Source: Aphodosoma sp051870875
Lineage (GTDB): Bacteria > Bacteroidota > Bacteroidia > Bacteroidales > Paludibacteraceae
Assembly (NCBI GenBank): GCA_051870875.1
Contig: JBJECG010000074.1
Coordinates: 5,735-69,734 of the forward strand
Reading direction: 5' to 3'
Length of the DNA stretch: 64,000 nucleotides
Shown here: in pieces, positions 61,909 through 64,000 of the stretch
How the letters are laid out: every line of letters starts with the position of its first letter
Numbering within the stretch: the first letter of the stretch is position 1
The notes under the pieces: model-generated
The model's input: only the letters and a program-made list of their open reading frames with translations
What the model was told of the DNA's origin: nothing
The model's database searches: none
Translations under genes and position numbers: made by a program

Positions 61909-62381
61909 TAAAAGACCTGATATCAAACGCCCACAGCCATGACAGCCTGCATCCCAACTTCCATACCATATTCGAAATCCTGCAGGCTCTCAATCTTGAC
62001 GCGATGGAAGACGGCCACATAGAACTTGACGGCGAATATGTATATATCGATGTGGAAACGGTGGCCGGCAAAAGCGAATGCGAAGCGCGGCTGGCATCAC
62101 ACCGCCGGTATATAGACATACAGGTGCCGCTGTCGGGCAACGAACGGTTCGGGGTGAAGCCGACACCGGAGTGTGAATCGGTATCGCAACCTTACGATGA
62201 AACGAATGACATTGAATACTACGCCGACTGTCCCACCCGATATGAAGATCTGGCTCCTGGCGAATTCATAATCTTCTTTCCTGAAGATGCCCATGCCCCG
62301 TCAATAACGCCAAACCCGAGGCACCGGAAACTGACGGTAAAGATATCGGTTGAGCCTAACAGAGAACGCCCTGTCCTCTGA
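61905..62381 (+). CDS. YhcH/YjgK/YiaL family (DUF386) protein
   Basis: A cytoplasmic cupin-like protein of 158 residues. YhcH proteins are implicated in sialic acid and sugar metabolism, possibly as anomerases or isomerases. The order of motifs fits: GHIELDGEYVYIDVETVAGK near residues 38-57, ARLASHRRYIDIQVPLSGNE, YADCPTRYEDLAPGEFIIFF, and the metal-site-like FPEDAHAPSI. The late HRKLTVKISVE contains the lysine often seen at the end. Coupled by an ATGA overlap to the upstream lipoprotein gene, with glgB 80 bases downstream. Confidence 0.88.
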   Translation: MIKDLISNAHSHDSLHPNFHTIFEILQALNLDAMEDGHIELDGEYVYIDVETVAGKSECEARLASHRRYIDIQVPLSGNERFGVKPTPECESVSQPYDETNDIEYYADCPTRYEDLAPGEFIIFFPEDAHAPSITPNPRHRKLTVKISVEPNRERPVL

Positions 62382-62414
62382 GACGGTACAGACAGGCGCA
62401 ACAGACGGCTCACA

Positions 62415-62440
62415 GTGAACGCGGCACACTGTGCGTTCAC
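62415..62440 (+). terminator. Hairpin between the yhcH-like gene and glgB
   Basis: 8-bp perfect stem GTGAACGC / GCGTTCAC with a 10-base loop. There is no T-tract; it could be a weak terminator or an mRNA processing structure. Confidence 0.35.
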
Positions 62441-62461
62441 ACCTAACCAGTACGCCGAACT

Positions 62462-64000
62462 ATGGATACACTAAAAATCATAACAGACGACCCTACCCTC
62501 AAACCATACGAGCCTGCCATTGCAGGAAGACATGCCTACGCCATAGCCCGAGAGAACGAACTGCTCGGCACCGCCAACAAAACATTGTCGGACTTCGCAT
62601 CGGGCTATCTCTATTTCGGACTCCACAAAGACCAGTACAGCTGGATTTTACGCGAATGGGCACCCAATGCCACCAACATATATGTAATAGGCGACTTCTG
62701 CCGGTGGAAAGCCGACGAGAAGTTCCGTATGACGAAAAAGGAACATGGCATATGGGAAATAAAGATATCCGGGCGTACACTGCATCATGGTGACTTGTAC
62801 AAACTGCTGGTAGAATGGGACAACGGTTCTGGAGAACGCATTCCGGCATGGGCAGACAGAGTGGTACAAGACCGTGAGACCAACATTTTCTCAGCCCAGG
62901 TATGGTATCCGGAGTCGAAGTACAAGTTCAAGATACGCCATTTCAAGCCGTCAACCGCACCGCTCCTCATCTATGAATGCCATATAGGCATGGCGACAGA
63001 GGAGGAGAAAGTCGGTTCATACAACGAGTTCCGCCTCAACGTACTGCCGAGAATAGCCGGAGCGGGATACAACTGCATACAGATAATGGCAGTGCAGGAA
63101 CACCCTTATTACGGGTCATTCGGCTACCAAGTATCCAGCTTCTTTGCCGCATCATCGCGCTACGGGACTCCAGATGAACTGAAACAGCTGATTGATGATG
63201 CCCACAAGCTCGGCATAAGGGTGATAATGGACATGGTACACTCCCACGCCGTAAAAAACGAAGTGGAAGGGCTGGCCCGATTCGACGGCACACCATACCA
63301 GTATTTCCATGGAGGCAGCCGCCGCGAACATCCGGTCTGGGATTCGTTGTGCTTCAATTACAACAAGAATGAAGTGGTGCATTTCCTGCTTTCAAACTGC
63401 AAATACTGGCTTGAGGAGTACAAGTTCGACGGGTTCCGTTTCGACGGAGTCACCTCCATGATATACCGCAACCACGGTCTGGGACAGGACTTCTCATCAT
63501 ACGACGACTATTACAGTATGGGACAGGACGGAGATGCAATCTGCTATCTGACACTTGCCAACAAACTCATACACCAGATCAACCCGCAGGCTATAACCAT
63601 AGCCGAAGAGATGTCCGGCATGCCGGAACTGGCAGTGCCCTTCGATGACGGTGGCATGGGATTCGACTACCGTATGGCAATGGGCATACCAGACTTCTGG
63701 ATAAAATACATAAAGGATGTACGGGACGAAGACTGGAAAGCCGGCCACATATTCTATGAAATGACCAACCGCCGCCGCGGAGAACGTACAATATCGTACG
63801 CAGAATCGCACGACCAGGCTTTAGTCGGCGACAAAACCATAATCTTCCGCCTGATAGATGCAGACATGTACTGGCACATGCAGCATGGCGATGAAACCAT
63901 GGCGGTAAACCGCGGACTGGCACTGCACAAAATGATACGCCTTATTACAGCCACGACCATCAACGGAGCCTATCTGAACTTCATGGGAAATGAGTTCGGA
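62462..64000 (+). CDS. glgB: 1,4-alpha-glucan branching enzyme, eukaryotic-type GH13 (3' partial)
   Basis: The open frame runs from an ATG at 62462 to the window end (513 codons) without a stop. The protein begins MDTLKIITDDPTLKPYE and carries a CBM48 domain (SWILREWAPNATNIYVIGDF). The GH13 barrel follows. Catalytic residues are visible: Asp in KFDGFRFDGVTSM (nucleophile), Glu in TIAEEMSGMPELAV (acid/base) and Asp in ISYAESHDQALVGD (transition-state). YGSFGYQVSSFFAASSRYGT and IMDMVHSHAVKNE add to the match. It resembles the eukaryote-like GH13_8 group; the C-terminal beta-domain lies beyond the edge. It would branch the glucan handled by the GH57/GT4/GH133 cluster. Confidence 0.95.
   Translation, partial: MDTLKIITDDPTLKPYEPAIAGRHAYAIARENELLGTANKTLSDFASGYLYFGLHKDQYSWILREWAPNATNIYVIGDFCRWKADEKFRMTKKEHGIWEIKISGRTLHHGDLYKLLVEWDNGSGERIPAWADRVVQDRETNIFSAQVWYPESKYKFKIRHFKPSTAPLLIYECHIGMATEEEKVGSYNEFRLNVLPRIAGAGYNCIQIMAVQEHPYYGSFGYQVSSFFAASSRYGTPDELKQLIDDAHKLGIRVIMDMVHSHAVKNEVEGLARFDGTPYQYFHGGSRREHPVWDSLCFNYNKNEVVHFLLSNCKYWLEEYKFDGFRFDGVTSMIYRNHGLGQDFSSYDDYYSMGQDGDAICYLTLANKLIHQINPQAITIAEEMSGMPELAVPFDDGGMGFDYRMAMGIPDFWIKYIKDVRDEDWKAGHIFYEMTNRRRGERTISYAESHDQALVGDKTIIFRLIDADMYWHMQHGDETMAVNRGLALHKMIRLITATTINGAYLNFMGNEFG

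Noticed and set aside
1..64000. Insertion sequences, prophage genes or toxin-antitoxin pairs
   Set aside because: No transposase, integrase, phage structural gene or recognisable toxin-antitoxin pair was found on either strand.

Overview
The window looks like a chromosomal segment of a Bacteroidales bacterium (phylum Bacteroidota). The evidence is consistent across the window. Promoters fit TTG-N19-21-TAnnTTTG, and Shine-Dalgarno sequences are absent. Giant secreted proteins carry C-terminal type IX secretion (T9SS) sorting domains. DUF4465, DUF5715 and PD40 proteins, a flotillin/NfeD pair and a GH57-GT4-GH133 glucan cluster are typical of this order. T9SS cargo argues against a typical intestinal Bacteroides and fits Barnesiella-, Coprobacter-, Muribaculaceae- or Tannerellaceae-like lineages, but I cannot name the genus.

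Layout. 1-6 kb: 3' part of mfd, lepA, an NhaD-type antiporter and an M15-like DUF5715 protein. 6-13 kb (minus strand): a surface-polysaccharide operon with three enzymes of the UDP-2,3-diacetamido-glucuronate route (acetyltransferase, aminotransferase, dehydrogenase), a flippase, a GT4 glycosyltransferase, a Stealth phosphotransferase and a frameshifted DUF2752 remnant. Its promoter is followed by a long leader containing an intrinsic-terminator-like hairpin. 13-17 kb (minus): phosphohexomutase, mannose-6-phosphate isomerase and purine-nucleoside phosphorylase. 17-23 kb (plus): an MFS transporter, an RsmI-family methylase, fabG, pepT and gcvT. 23-40 kb (minus): three very large secreted proteins of 1099, 3375 and 1130 residues, built of fibronectin III-like, jelly-roll-like and ICEG/GCDS repeat modules.

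41-49 kb (plus): a ClC channel with CBS domains, a small helical protein, a YbaK deacylase, then a phosphate operon (porin, pstS, pstC, pstA, pstB) behind 11-bp-spaced Pho-box-like repeats. 48.7-50 kb (minus): panD and panC. 50-51 kb: a DUF4465 lipoprotein, a 54-bp perfect palindrome and, on the minus strand, a signal recognition particle RNA gene that is not an ORF. 51-56 kb (minus): GH57, GT4 and GH133 genes for storage alpha-glucan. 56-61 kb (minus): floA, nfeD, a TPR/PD40 protein, rnz and a SPOR lipoprotein. 61-64 kb (plus): a lipoprotein of unknown function, a YhcH-family protein and a glgB-type branching enzyme cut by the window edge.

Themes. Sugar nucleotides from ManA and the mutase could supply the neighbouring polysaccharide operon. 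The GH57/GT4/GH133 trio and the branching enzyme probably act on the same glycogen-like glucan. The pst genes form a phosphate-starvation module with its own outer-membrane porin. I saw no insertion sequence, prophage, CRISPR array, complete tRNA or rRNA gene.
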